A stretch of DNA of 64,000 nt from positions 1-64,000 of the forward strand of contig NZ_JNXT01000009.1 in the NCBI RefSeq assembly GCF_000716675.1, written 5' to 3'. Source of the DNA: Streptomyces alboflavus. GTDB taxonomy: Bacteria > Actinomycetota > Actinomycetes > Streptomycetales > Streptomycetaceae. The translations under genes were made by a program, and so were the position numbers. Below, piece by piece: positions 46,148 through 55,098 of the stretch (its first letter is position 1; each line of letters opens with the position of its first letter). Under the pieces are notes generated by a model. The model was not told where the DNA came from, made no database searches, and worked only from the letters and a program-made list of their open reading frames with translations.

Positions 46148-46585
46148 ATGAGCGGGACGGTGGCGGCGCCGCGCGACGGGTGGCCGGTCCTCGCGGCGGT
46201 GGCCGCGGGCGGCGCGGCCGGGGCGTCCGCCCGCTACGGCGCGGCCCTGCTGTGGCCGGTCGGTCCTGGCGGCTTCCCCTGGACGACGTTCGCCGTGAAC
46301 GCCGTGGGGTGCGCGCTCAGCGGCGTCCTGATGGCGCTGATCGCCGCGGCCCGGAAGCCCGTCCACCGCCTGGTCCGGCCGTTCCTCGGCGCCGGGGTGC
46401 TCGGCGGCTTCACCACCTTCTCCACGTACGCGGTGGACACCGAGCGACTCCTCGACGGCGGCCACCTGGGGACCGGCCTGGTCCATCTGGCGCTGACGCC
46501 GCTGACCGCGCTCGCGGCGGTGGCCGCGGCGACGGTGGCGACGCGCCGGGTCCTTGCGGCACGGCGGGAGGCGGGCGGACGGTGA
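46148..46585 (+). CDS. crcB: Fluoride channel subunit CrcB/Fluc, first copy
   Basis: A 145-residue membrane protein with four helices that forms a fluoride export channel. It shows [30 protein letters not shown] and [16 protein letters not shown]; the last holds the fluoride-path Phe residues and the FSTYA hallmark. GGGAG stands just before ATG 46148. Its end overlaps the second copy by four bases, and actinobacteria often build a heterodimeric channel from two such proteins. I looked for a fluoride riboswitch upstream and did not find one. Confidence 0.92.
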   Translation: MSGTVAAPRDGWPVLAAVAAGGAAGASARYGAALLWPVGPGGFPWTTFAVNAVGCALSGVLMALIAAARKPVHRLVRPFLGAGVLGGFTTFSTYAVDTERLLDGGHLGTGLVHLALTPLTALAAVAAATVATRRVLAARREAGGR

Positions 46586-46956
46586 ACTGGCTCTGCGTGG
46601 TGGCGGGAGCGGCGATCGGCGCTCCGCTGCGGTACCTGACCGACCGGGCGATGCGCGCCCGGTACGGACAGGCCTTCCCCTGGGGGACGTTCACCGTCAA
46701 CGTGGTGGGCTGCCTCGTCCTCGGCGTCGTCACCGGCGCCGCGAGCGCGGGCGCGGCGTCCGCGCACACCCAGCTGTTCCTCGGCACCGGCCTGTGCGGC
46801 GCGCTGACGACGTACTCGACCTTCGGGTACGAGACGTGGCGGCTGGCCGAGGGCCGGCTGCCGCTCGCCGCCGCGGCGAACGTCGTCGGCAGCGTCGCCG
46901 TGGGCCTCGGCGCGGCCTTCCTGGGCGTGGCGGCCGGCGAGGCGCTGTGGGGCTGA
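46582..46956 (+). CDS. crcB: Fluoride channel subunit CrcB/Fluc, second copy
   Basis: A 124-residue four-helix membrane protein partnering the first copy. Marks are [33 protein letters not shown] and [13 protein letters not shown]. In dual-gene Fluc systems each copy places its Phe and Thr/Ser residues on one side of the dimer, giving two pores. GTG 46582 overlaps the first stop (GTGA). Confidence 0.92.
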   Translation: MNWLCVVAGAAIGAPLRYLTDRAMRARYGQAFPWGTFTVNVVGCLVLGVVTGAASAGAASAHTQLFLGTGLCGALTTYSTFGYETWRLAEGRLPLAAAANVVGSVAVGLGAAFLGVAAGEALWG

Positions 46957-46958
46957 GC

Positions 46959-46988
46959 GGTGCCGCACCTCACGGGAGGCACGGCACC
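46959..46988. terminator. Terminator after crcB pair
   Basis: GGTGCCG (46959-46965) pairs with CGGCACC (46982-46988), with an inner CACCTC/GAGG pairing. It lies between the crcB pair and the convergent GH18 gene. Confidence 0.55.
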
Positions 46989-47016
46989 GGGACCTTCGGT
47001 CCGTCCCGTCGCGCCC

Positions 47017-47949
47017 TCAGCGGACCCGGCCCAGGGCCGACGACACCTCCGCGGCCCACTGCCACGGCTGCGCCGTCCCGCCCGGCTGCGAGTTGAAGTA
47101 CTCCCAGCCCATGACGCCACCCATGTCCGGGTACTTGGCGACCAGACTGCGGATCGTCGACTTCAGCCGGGTCGGCGCGACGTACCCGCTGCCGCCGTTG
47201 GAGGGGTCGGTCAGTGTGCCCGCGACCACCTTGGACGCCGGTATCAGACCGCGCCGGACGACCGCGTCGTAGCTCGACGTGGACGTCATGCTGCCCCAGC
47301 CGTTGTAGAACTGGGCGTTGAACCAGGCGATGTCGTCGCCCCGGTCCCGGTAGAGGCGCTCGTAGTCGAAGCCCGACAGGTTCCCGCCCCCGCTGAGGGC
47401 GGACCCCACCGGGGCGAGCGTGATGAGGAAGCCGGGCCCGAAGTCGGCGCGCAGCGCGTCGATGACGCGCTCGATGCCCGCGAGGGACATCCGCTCCTCC
47501 ACGTCCAGATCGACCCCGTCGAGCCCGTACCGCCGAATGAAGTCGCGGAGCAGCGGATAATACGTGTCGAATTCGTTGTCGAGCCGCGTGAAACTGCCCG
47601 GCGCCGCACCACCGACCATCGCGAGGACGTGCACGCCCTGCCCCTGCACCTCCTTCAGGTCCCGCCACATCTGGTCGTACTTCGCGGCCTCCGGCGGATC
47701 GTCGTTCACGTGCACCGGCGCGTAGGGACCGTTCAGGTCGTTCAGATGCACCGCGGCGACCAGGACATCGGTCACACCGGTCTTGTTCCTGGTCAGGCCC
47801 AGCGGCGAGACATACCTGCCGTTCGTGTACTGCGTCTGGTAGTAGACGACGACACGCCTGCCCGCCGCGGCACGCGGCGCAGCCGTGGCCGCCGCCCCTG
47901 ACGCCACCGTCAGGGCGAGGGCGCCAAGAAGCACGCTCCGTCTCTTCAT
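47017..47949 (-). CDS. Secreted GH18 glycosidase, chitinase/endoglucosaminidase type
   Basis: A 310-residue secreted glycoside hydrolase family 18 enzyme. The signal MKRRSVLLGALALTVASGAA has a twin-arginine-like start. The catalytic DxxDxDxE is complete (DGVDLDVEE at about 142-150), with VYYQTQY at strand 1, YNGWG late and GGVMGWEYFNSQPGG near the end. It would cleave beta-1,4-GlcNAc links in chitin-like or N-glycan substrates. ATG 47949 has GGAGGAG eight bases before it. A perfect palindrome lies 94 bases upstream. Confidence 0.87.
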   Translation of the reverse strand: MKRRSVLLGALALTVASGAAATAAPRAAAGRRVVVYYQTQYTNGRYVSPLGLTRNKTGVTDVLVAAVHLNDLNGPYAPVHVNDDPPEAAKYDQMWRDLKEVQGQGVHVLAMVGGAAPGSFTRLDNEFDTYYPLLRDFIRRYGLDGVDLDVEERMSLAGIERVIDALRADFGPGFLITLAPVGSALSGGGNLSGFDYERLYRDRGDDIAWFNAQFYNGWGSMTSTSSYDAVVRRGLIPASKVVAGTLTDPSNGGSGYVAPTRLKSTIRSLVAKYPDMGGVMGWEYFNSQPGGTAQPWQWAAEVSSALGRVR

Positions 47950-48042
47950 CCCGAACTCTCCTCCAGGTCCGTTGAATTGCCGTGCCAAGGCGGTTCCAGG
48001 TCTCGGCAATTCTGACGACGGAGGGGGAGCAAGGCTAGAGCG

Positions 48043-48074
48043 CGGAGGCAACTAATGCGCTTTAGTTGCCTCCG
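48043..48074. promoter_or_regulatory. Perfect 13-bp inverted repeat upstream of GH18 and after the TPR gene
   Basis: CGGAGGCAACTAA (48043-48055) and TTAGTTGCCTCCG (48062-48074) with a six-base loop. It may be the TPR terminator or an operator for the GH18 gene; the A/T-rich core CAACTAA..TTAGTTG is like sites of MarR or LacI-type regulators. Confidence 0.6.
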
Positions 48075-48097
48075 TGCCCCGTGCCCCCTTGGCCGCG

Positions 48098-48442
48098 CTA
48101 GTCCGTGAACGTGCCCGCAAGCGCCGCCGCCATCCGCAGCTGCGGCGCGGCTTCCGCGTCCCGGCCCTGGCGCTCCAGGGTGCGGCCCAGCATCAGGCGG
48201 GCGTAGCCCTCGACGGGGTCGAGGTCCAGGACCGTGCGCAGTTCGGTCTCGGCGCGGCGGAGCTGGGCCGAGTGGTAGTAGGCGCGGGCGAGGAGCAGGC
48301 GCGGCGCGACCTGCTCGGGGGCCTCGTCGGCGAGCGGGGCGAGGATGCGGGCCGCCGTCGTGTACTCCTTGGCGTCGAAGAACTGGCCCGCGCGCTCCCA
48401 GCGCTCAGCCGCGGTGCCGTGGTCGAAGTAGGTGAACTCCAC
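48098..48442 (-). CDS. Tetratricopeptide repeat protein
   Basis: A 114-residue protein made of about three TPR helices pairs (for example AGQFFDAKEYTTAARILAPL, RLLLARAYYHSAQLRRAETEL and ARLMLGRTLERQGRDAEAAP). It should be a small protein-interaction module in the cytoplasm. GTG 48442 has a perfect AAGGAGG six bases upstream. No partner is evident. Confidence 0.85.
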   Translation of the reverse strand: MEFTYFDHGTAAERWERAGQFFDAKEYTTAARILAPLADEAPEQVAPRLLLARAYYHSAQLRRAETELRTVLDLDPVEGYARLMLGRTLERQGRDAEAAPQLRMAAALAGTFTD

Positions 48443-48719
48443 TGTGTGCCTCCTTGGTCGCCCTCAACGACACCAGAAGGTTGAATATTCCACTACTGGC
48501 ATGGGCGGGCCGGGACGGGATATCGGATGTATCGGGTGTCTCGCTCGAACAGCGGCTCAGGAGGGGGCGACGGGGTGGACAATGAGCCGACTCTCAGCAC
48601 ACCCGTCGCAGAGCGACATCCGTGGACGTGGCGCGGCCTGCGGCACGTGGCGGAACCAGCGGTGGCGGCGGACGTGGCGCAAGCCGCGGCCGGCCGCCCG
48701 AGTAGAGGGAGCACATGCG

Positions 48720-49085
48720 GTGAAGGACATCTGGGCCTATCCGCCCGGCAGCGGCCACCAGGGCGTGCCGCAGGAGCCCATGACGGGATTCACGGTCGAG
48801 GCGACCGACGGTGTCATCGGCCAGGTGGACCGGCACGTGGACCAGCCGGGCCGCCAGCACCTGGTCGTGGACACCGGTGTGTGGGTGTTCGGCAAGAGCG
48901 TGCTGATCCCGGCCGGGGCCGTCACGCGGATCGACCGCGAGGCCGGGACGGTGACGGTCGGTCACTCCAAGGACCAGGTCAAGGAGGCGCCGCAGTTCAC
49001 CACCGACAGCCAGACGACCGACCCCGCGTATCTCAACGAGGTGGGCGCGTACTACGCCACGCTGGACAGCGGCTCCGAGCTCTGA
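48720..49085 (+). CDS. PRC-barrel domain protein
   Basis: A 121-residue protein with a PRC-barrel domain: GFTVEATDGVIGQVDRHVDQ, then HLVVDTGVWVFGKSVLIPAG and VTRIDREAGTVTVGHSKDQV. A short PAYLNEVGAYYATL end follows. PRC barrels bind RNA or proteins, and in Streptomyces are often linked to stress. GTG 48720 has GAGGGAG eight bases upstream. It precedes the pirin gene by 92 bases but that gene has its own promoter. Confidence 0.82.
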   Translation: MKDIWAYPPGSGHQGVPQEPMTGFTVEATDGVIGQVDRHVDQPGRQHLVVDTGVWVFGKSVLIPAGAVTRIDREAGTVTVGHSKDQVKEAPQFTTDSQTTDPAYLNEVGAYYATLDSGSEL

Positions 49086-49140
49086 CACCGGTGCCGCCGC
49101 GCGGTGGCGGCACCGGTCGGATCCGGGCCGGGGCGTTGGC

Positions 49141-49170
49141 CTGTCCGCTCCGGGTGCGCGGGGCTAAGTT
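49141..49170 (+). promoter_or_regulatory. Pirin promoter giving a leaderless transcript
   Basis: CTGTCC (49141-49146), 18 bases, TAAGTT (49165-49170). The -10 ends seven bases before ATG 49178 and there is no ribosome binding site. Confidence 0.55.
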
Positions 49171-49177
49171 GTGCCCT

Positions 49178-50143
49178 ATGAGCAATCTTGATCGCGAGGC
49201 GGTGCCCGCGCTGTGCGGCGGCCGCGGGTTCGTCGTCGCGGAACCGGTCCGGGAACTCCTCAGCCCACGACACGTGAAGCTCGGCGAGGCGACCGAGGTA
49301 CGGCGACTGCTTCCGAACCTGGGCCGCCGGATGGTCGGCGCCTGGTGCTTCGTCGATCACTACGGCCCCGACGACATCGCCGACGAGCCCGGCATGCAGG
49401 TGCCCCCGCACCCGCACATGGGCCTGCAGACAGTGAGCTGGCTGCACGAGGGCGAGGTCCTGCACCGGGACAGCACCGGCAGCCTGCAGACGATCCGCCC
49501 CCGCGAGCTTGGCCTCATGACGTCGGGCAAGGCGATCTCCCACTCCGAGGAGAGCCCCGAGGAGCACGCCCGGCTGCTGCACGGCGCGCAGCTCTGGGTC
49601 GCCCTGCCGGACGCCCACCGCCACACCGAGGCGCACTTCGAGCACCACGCCGACCTGCCGGTCGTGACCGCCCCCGGCGTCAGCGCGAAGCTGCTCCTCG
49701 GCACGCTCGACGGCGCGGAGTCGCCCGGTACGACGTACACACCCCTCGTCGGCGCCGACCTGACCCTCGCCCAGGGAACGGACGTACGCCTTCCACTGGA
49801 GCCCGACTTCGAGTACGCCGTCCTGTCCATGTCCGGCGAGGCCCACGTGGACGAAGTCCCCGTACTCCCCGGCTCCATGCTGTACCTCGGCTGCGGCCGC
49901 ACCGAACTCCCCCTGCGCGCCGCCTCCGACGCGAGCCTCATGCTCCTCGGCGGCGAGCCGTTCGAGGAGGAGCTGATCATGTGGTGGAACTTCATCGGCC
50001 GTACGCAGGAGGACATCGAGCAGGCGCGCGCGGACTGGATGACGGGGTCGCGGTTCGGTGAGGTGAAGGGGTACGACGGGGCGCCGCTGCCCGCGCCCAC
50101 GCTGCCCGCGGTGCCGTTGAAGCCGCGGGGGAGGGTGCGCTGA
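49178..50143 (+). CDS. Pirin family protein (cupin, quercetinase-like)
   Basis: A 321-residue bicupin. The N-terminal cupin has VDHYGPDDIADEP and the metal-binding HPHMGLQTVSWLHEGEVLH with two His, plus a later SHSEESPEE; the C-terminal cupin is shorter. Pirins bind Fe and some open quercetin rings; the substrate here is unknown. The start ATG 49178 follows TAAGTT by seven bases and has no ribosome binding site, a leaderless arrangement. After it begins the accessory region. Confidence 0.88.
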   Translation: MSNLDREAVPALCGGRGFVVAEPVRELLSPRHVKLGEATEVRRLLPNLGRRMVGAWCFVDHYGPDDIADEPGMQVPPHPHMGLQTVSWLHEGEVLHRDSTGSLQTIRPRELGLMTSGKAISHSEESPEEHARLLHGAQLWVALPDAHRHTEAHFEHHADLPVVTAPGVSAKLLLGTLDGAESPGTTYTPLVGADLTLAQGTDVRLPLEPDFEYAVLSMSGEAHVDEVPVLPGSMLYLGCGRTELPLRAASDASLMLLGGEPFEEELIMWWNFIGRTQEDIEQARADWMTGSRFGEVKGYDGAPLPAPTLPAVPLKPRGRVR

Positions 50144-50601
50144 CCTGCGGAGGTGTGGTCGGGGGCGGCTCGGAGTGGCGGGTGAGTGCGATCGGCAAAG
50201 TGATCGTCGAGCCTCCGAGCGGACGGCCTCCGATCGACTGCTCATGACCTGGGCGGCATCGAGCCTGATTCCAGTCTGTGGGCAGGCGCGGTCGGCTCTA
50301 GCCGGACTCTTGCTGACCTGATGCTGACTTTGTTGATGGATCGTCAGGGGTAGTTCGGTACCTGTTCCGGCTGGTCACGTGTGCCCAGAGGTGGTGGCGG
50401 TCCGGCAGCGGCCGCGACTCATGCTGATGTGACGGATGACTGTCCAGTCGCCGGTATCGTCGTCCAGGCCGACGAAGCCAAGTTCGGCGATCGCGGCCAG
50501 GCCCGTCTCGCGCAGCCCGTGCCGGGGGCGTGTGAGCGCGATTGTCTTGTGGCTCGGCATGGTGCCGTCGGTCAAGATCCGTCCTGGCCGGTCCCGGCTG
50601 T
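50144..50601. other. 458-base gap with a possible transposase scrap
   Basis: The gap between pirin and the winged-helix gene holds no intact gene. On the minus strand, about 50375-50605 codes a peptide with LRETGLAAIAELGFVGLDDD, which resembles the middle of IS5-like DDE transposases (LADLGFVGLDD type), followed by unrelated sequence. This is weak evidence of an old insertion. Confidence 0.3.
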
Positions 50602-51705
50602 TCACGTCAAGGTGATCGTCGGCTCGGTGTTGTCCGGGGTGACGAACCTGAGCAGCTGGGCGGCTTCGTCCTGTACTGCTGCTGTCTCGCTGTCCGACAG
50701 CGGCCGGAACGGTGCGATGTGCAGGCGGTCACCGGTCAGGGTCCAGGTGCCTTCGACGAAGCCGTCGAGGAGGAACACGGGTACGCCCGCGGATGCCCGG
50801 GGTGTAATCCGTCGGCGATTCTCCTCGCTGATCACGCGAGTTCGGTCCCGGTGCCCGAGGACGGCGTTGTCGAAGGCGGGCAGAAGCCGGACCGGCGCCG
50901 GCCGGTCCGGCTCGCCCAACGGTGCGTCGGGCAGGTCGAATAGTTCGCTGCCCTGTTCGTCCCGGAAGCTGCGCAGTTTCGGCCGCAACCCTTCGACGAC
51001 CTCGCGGAGCCGGGTCAACCCCGACCAGGCCTGGATGTCCATGACACCGGCCGGACCGAACGCGGCGAGGTAGCGCAGCACCATCGTCTCCGGTTGTGGC
51101 GCGTCGGCCAGCGGATGGCCGAGCCATTCGTCGGCCAGGGCGAGCGGTGTCCCATTCCGATGCCCCCACCGGCCCCAGGTGCAATGGGGCGGTGGATGCA
51201 CCGACGCCTCCAGCAGCTCGACGGCCTCGGCGAGCCGACCAGGGGTGCGGCCGGGGAATCGGTCTGCGAGCAGCCGGCCGAGCTCCCGGCGATGGAGCGG
51301 CTTCCCGGCCAGCAGCCGCCGGCCGACTCGGGCGAGTTCGTCCAGATCGATCCCCTCGATCTGCTCGGCGTAGTAGGCGTCGGTCAGTGCTTTCCGCACG
51401 ATGGACGCGACCGTCGGCCACAGCCAACCGAAGTCCTCGCCGCGGGCCAGGTGCTGGGTACGGCGCAACATGGTGGCGTGTACCACATCGCGACCCTCCA
51501 GCAAGGAGGTCAGGTCGTCGGGCCGGAAGTTCTCCAACCGGGCCCACAACCCCACATAGGGTCCGTTCGGCATCTGCGCCTGCATCGCCACGAGGTGCTC
51601 GATCGCTTCCAGGGGCGTCCGAGGAACGCGCCGAGCCAGCAGTTGCCGCTCCAGCAGTGTCCGATTCAGGACCCGCCGGGACAGCTCACGTACGCCCGAA
51701 CTCAC
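50602..51705 (-). CDS. Winged-helix DNA-binding protein, HTH_42 / AlkZ-like
   Basis: A 367-residue protein of PF06224. Three tandem winged-helix units form a clamp; AlkX/AlkZ members are DNA glycosylases that act on crosslinks, with a QxQ motif. Here the N-terminal LVAMQAQMPNGPYVGLWARL has the Gln-Ala-Gln in that position, so a glycosylase role is possible. Later parts are TWGRWGHRNGTPLAL and PAFDNAVLGHRDRTRV. GTG 51705 overlaps the VOC gene stop (GTGA). The two genes form one operon. Confidence 0.83.
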   Translation of the reverse strand: MSSGVRELSRRVLNRTLLERQLLARRVPRTPLEAIEHLVAMQAQMPNGPYVGLWARLENFRPDDLTSLLEGRDVVHATMLRRTQHLARGEDFGWLWPTVASIVRKALTDAYYAEQIEGIDLDELARVGRRLLAGKPLHRRELGRLLADRFPGRTPGRLAEAVELLEASVHPPPHCTWGRWGHRNGTPLALADEWLGHPLADAPQPETMVLRYLAAFGPAGVMDIQAWSGLTRLREVVEGLRPKLRSFRDEQGSELFDLPDAPLGEPDRPAPVRLLPAFDNAVLGHRDRTRVISEENRRRITPRASAGVPVFLLDGFVEGTWTLTGDRLHIAPFRPLSDSETAAVQDEAAQLLRFVTPDNTEPTITLT

Positions 51706-52142
51706 GACTGGTCGGCCGGCCAGTCGACCGGTACTTCCTGGGTGATGGCGATCAGGTTGCCGTCGGCCGCCTTCAGGACGGCCAGCCGGGCACCAGGCAT
51801 GTCCACGATGCCGGTGGCCGGATCGATGTTGTCACCCTCAGCGGCCTCAGCGGTGCCGACCTCGGCGAGTGATCCGTCGGCGACTTCGGTCATCGCCGTG
51901 GCCCCGGCGGCGACCAGTGTGCGATGGGACTGCTCGATGTCCTGGACCGTCCAGAAGACCAGCGGATGGTCCACCCAGGGAGCCGCGGTCAGCCCGATCT
52001 CCACGCCATCACCGGAGAACGCGGCGAAGTCGTCGCTCTGGAAAGCGGGTTGTCGGTCCAGCAGCGCGGTCCAGGCCGCGATGCTCGCGGGCAGATCCCG
52101 CGCGGGCAGGACCACATTGCCGAAACCGGTCAATCGGGCCAT
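51702..52142 (-). CDS. VOC/glyoxalase superfamily protein
   Basis: A 146-residue metal-binding fold protein: GFGNVVLPARDLPASIAAW begins the first beta-alpha-beta unit and VFWTVQDIEQSHRTLVAAGA the second. It could be a dioxygenase, lyase or antibiotic-binding protein; the metal ligands are not clearly complete. GGAG stands five bases before ATG 52142. It is the first gene of a two-gene unit with the winged-helix protein. Confidence 0.8.
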   Translation of the reverse strand: MARLTGFGNVVLPARDLPASIAAWTALLDRQPAFQSDDFAAFSGDGVEIGLTAAPWVDHPLVFWTVQDIEQSHRTLVAAGATAMTEVADGSLAEVGTAEAAEGDNIDPATGIVDMPGARLAVLKAADGNLIAITQEVPVDWPADQS

Positions 52143-52338
52143 GAATACTCCACTGAGGTTAGGGCTGTCGTGGGCCGTCCGATCATAGGTAGTTGCGACC
52201 TCATGCAGGTAGTCCCATAGCGTCGTAATCGCCCTGGTCAGGGTGGGAGGCCGAAGGATAGTCATCTGACAGGTCGGGGATGGGGTTTCCCGCTTCGGCT
52301 GTGCCCTGGACAACGGGATTCTTACGCTCCTGGGCAGC

Positions 52339-54316
52339 GTGCCGTTCAGCAGGGGAACCGTGTCGTCGCTGGAGAAGATCGCAGCTCGCTGTGGCGGGCT
52401 GGACCAGCTCGGGAGGCGTTGGCCAAGAAGCTGGCCGAGGTGGATGCCGATCGCGAGGAGGTGGTGGTCGCGGAACCCTCGTCTGCTGACCGGCGAGGCC
52501 CATCTCGCCCCGCACCGCGCCATCTTGAGGGTCATCGACCTGCTGCACGAGGCCGGTGTCGCCGGGATCGTCCGACCGTCGTGCCCTCGCTGCCACCGAG
52601 CGGTTCGCATCGACAAGCTGCTCGACGGTCAGCGGGTCTGCCGCAATTGCATCGCCAAATCCCGCATCGAAGAATGCGTACGCTGCGGAGCCCGCCGCGA
52701 GCCGGCCACCCGCGACGAGCAGGGGCGCCCGCTGTGTCCGAACTGCCTGGTCAACGACCCCGCGAACGTCGAGGTCTGCATCAACTGCGGGAAGCGGAAA
52801 CGAGTACAGAACCGCACCTCCAACGGTCCTCTCTGCTCGAACTGTTGCCCCCTGCCCGTCCTTGTCTGCTCGATCTGCGGCCGCACCGCACCAGCCAACC
52901 GCTCTCGGCTGACCGGCCTGCCCCGCTGCGGCGGCTGCGACCGACGCCAGGCTCACTGCACCGCATGCGGACGGCTTCGGGGCATCCACTCTGGGACCGC
53001 CGAAGCACCGGTCTGCGGTCCCTGCACCGCACCGGACGCCGAGCTCTGGCGCCCATGTCCCACCTGCGGGGAAGCGGAACGACTGCGGGCCTCCGGCCCG
53101 TGCCCTCGCTGCACTCTCAAGCAACGGCTCCACGAGCTTCTCGCCGACGACTCGGGCTCCATACCCCCCGAAGCTGCAGGCCCTCAGCGACGCCCTGGCC
53201 GCGACGGAACGCGCCGGCACGGCGATGCGCTGGCTCTCGGGCGGCATCGTCTCCACCGTCTTGTCCGATCTCGGATCCGGCCGTCGGCCCCTGACACACG
53301 AGGCCCTCGACGAACTCCCCGCGGGCAAGTTCGTCGAGCACATCCGCAGCGTGCTCGTGGCCACCGGCACGCTGCCCCAGCGGGACGAGCAGATGGTCCG
53401 CCTGGAACGGCACGTGAACGATCTCGTCACCTCCCACACCACCGCCGAGGGACGGAAGATCCTGCACCGGTACGCGACCTGGCACCTCCTGCGACGGCTC
53501 CGCCGACGCAGCCGCGGCAACGACATCACGCACACCCAGCTCACCGTCGTCCGCCAGCATCTGCGGGCAGCCGTCCACCTCCTCAACTGGATCGAGGCTC
53601 AGAGCCTGACGCTTGCGACCTGCCGTCAGACCGATCTTGAACGCTGGATGACCAGCGACGACGTCCGTCACCGCCGGGAGGCAGGACACTTCGTACGTTG
53701 GGCTCTCGCCCAGAAGATCGCCCGCGATCTCAGCTTCCCGGCCGTCCGATGGAACGGCCCCTCCCAGGCAATGGACGGCGAGGCCCGCTGGGCCACCGCC
53801 CGCCGTCTGCTGCACGACGACACCCTCAAGTCCGAAGACCGCCTCGCCGGCCTGCTGTTGCTCCTCTACGCCCAGTGGCCCGCGGCGATCTCCCGGCTCA
53901 CCGTCGACCACATCGAGGAGTCCGACAGAACTGTCCGCCTCCGCCTCGGCGCCGTCCCAGTCGACTTGCCCGCACCCGTCGCTGAGCTCGCCCTTCAGCA
54001 GGTTGCGGTTCGCCGCAGCCATGCCGTCCTCGCCCGGACAGATTCGCCCTGGCTCTTCCCCGGCGGCCAGCCCGGCCGCCCGATCAGCGTCTGGGCCATG
54101 GGCGAACGTCTCCGTAAGCTCGGCATCCCGCTCGCCGAGACCCGCTCAACTGCCCTGTCCCAGCTCGCCACCGAGCTGCCCGCCGCGGTCCTTGCCCGCA
54201 CGCTCGGCATCGACATCACCGTCGCCGTCAAATGGCAACGAGCCGCCGCCGGAGACTGGGCCGCCTACACAGCCGAGATCAGCCGCCGGAAGAAGGATTC
54301 ATGTGGGTATCGCTAA
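52339..54316 (+). pseudogene. Zinc-ribbon protein with degenerate tyrosine-recombinase domain, frameshifted
   Basis: Two overlapping frames code for one protein. The first part, to about 53165, carries twelve C-x2-C motifs (CPRC, CRNC, CVRC, CPNC, CINC and so on), about six zinc ribbons. The second, from about 53166, shows a recombinase-like helical core (HVNDLVTSHTTAEGRKILHR, then HDDTLKSEDRLAGLLLLLYA). The join is a run of six C (53164-53169): removing one restores a continuous ADDSGSIPPKLQALSDALAA. In the catalytic half the usual R, HxxR and H/W positions are replaced (WPAAISRLTV, RSTALSQLAT), so it is likely inactive. Its 5' end (52339-52480) also shows two frame changes. The nitrilase start lies 16 bases inside its end. 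Confidence 0.7.
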
Positions 54317-55095
54317 CGGTCGCGCAGTTCCCTATCACCTGGGACATCAAGCGGAATGTGGAGTTGATTTCCGAGGTCTTGGCCGAAGCCCGGCCCGACG
54401 ACATCGTCGTCCTGCCCGAGGGCGCACTGTCAGGCTACGGGCCTGACCTCTCCGACCTTGACGGCCTCGACACTCTGGCCCTGGCGCAAGCCACAGACCG
54501 TGTCGCCGACCTGGCACAACGGCAAGCGGTCCATCTGTTCTGCGGCACGTTGCTCTTCGATCAGGGAGTTTGGAGCAACGCCGCCGTCTACTTTTCACCC
54601 ACCGGCGCGAGGTGGATCTACCGGAAGATCAACCTGGCGATGAACGAACGCGGCCGGCTGGAAGCGGGGACCGACCTCTCCACCCTTTCCATCCCGATGG
54701 CTGGCGGGCATGTCAGCCTCGGTGTCCAGATCTGCCGGGAGATCCGCTTCCCCGAGCAATGGCAGTACCTCGCCAGCAGCGGAGCACAGGCGTTCATCTA
54801 TCTCACTCACGCCGCAAATACAGCCGAGCCGGCTGGAGTTTGGAGAAGCCACCTCATCAGCCGCGCAGCGGAGAACCAGCGGTTCGTCCTTGCAGCAAAC
54901 GTCGCGGACCCTCACCAGCACTGCCCCAGCATGATCATCTCGCCGCGAGGAGAGGTCCTAGCCGAGGTGACCTCCGGCGACACCTCCGTCATCAGATCCA
55001 CCATCGATCTTGGCCAGTCCGGCAATTGGTACCTCGGCCAGCGGCGGCAAGACCTGCTGAGGCTGTCCTACGAAGGACAGGGCAGATCAATGTAA
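54301..55095 (+). CDS. Carbon-nitrogen hydrolase (nitrilase superfamily) in the recombinase cassette
   Basis: A 264-residue nitrilase-fold amidohydrolase. The Glu-Lys-Cys triad is complete: Glu40 (VLPEGALSG), Lys109 (YRKINLAMNERG) and Cys145 (GVQICREIRFPEQW). It should hydrolyse an amide or nitrile; the substrate is unknown. AAGGA lies just before ATG 54301, and the gene starts inside the last 16 bases of the zinc-ribbon gene, which couples the two. A nitrilase inside a recombinase cassette is unusual; it may be cargo or may make or break a signal. The small protein gene follows after three bases. Confidence 0.85.
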   Translation: MWVSLTVAQFPITWDIKRNVELISEVLAEARPDDIVVLPEGALSGYGPDLSDLDGLDTLALAQATDRVADLAQRQAVHLFCGTLLFDQGVWSNAAVYFSPTGARWIYRKINLAMNERGRLEAGTDLSTLSIPMAGGHVSLGVQICREIRFPEQWQYLASSGAQAFIYLTHAANTAEPAGVWRSHLISRAAENQRFVLAANVADPHQHCPSMIISPRGEVLAEVTSGDTSVIRSTIDLGQSGNWYLGQRRQDLLRLSYEGQGRSM

Positions 55096-55098
55096 ACG

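Noticed and set aside
52390..52490. Short open frame with KKLAEVDADREEVVVAE
   Set aside because: It resembles part of small proteins found near transposases but is short and broken, so it is treated as the damaged 5' part of the zinc-ribbon gene region.
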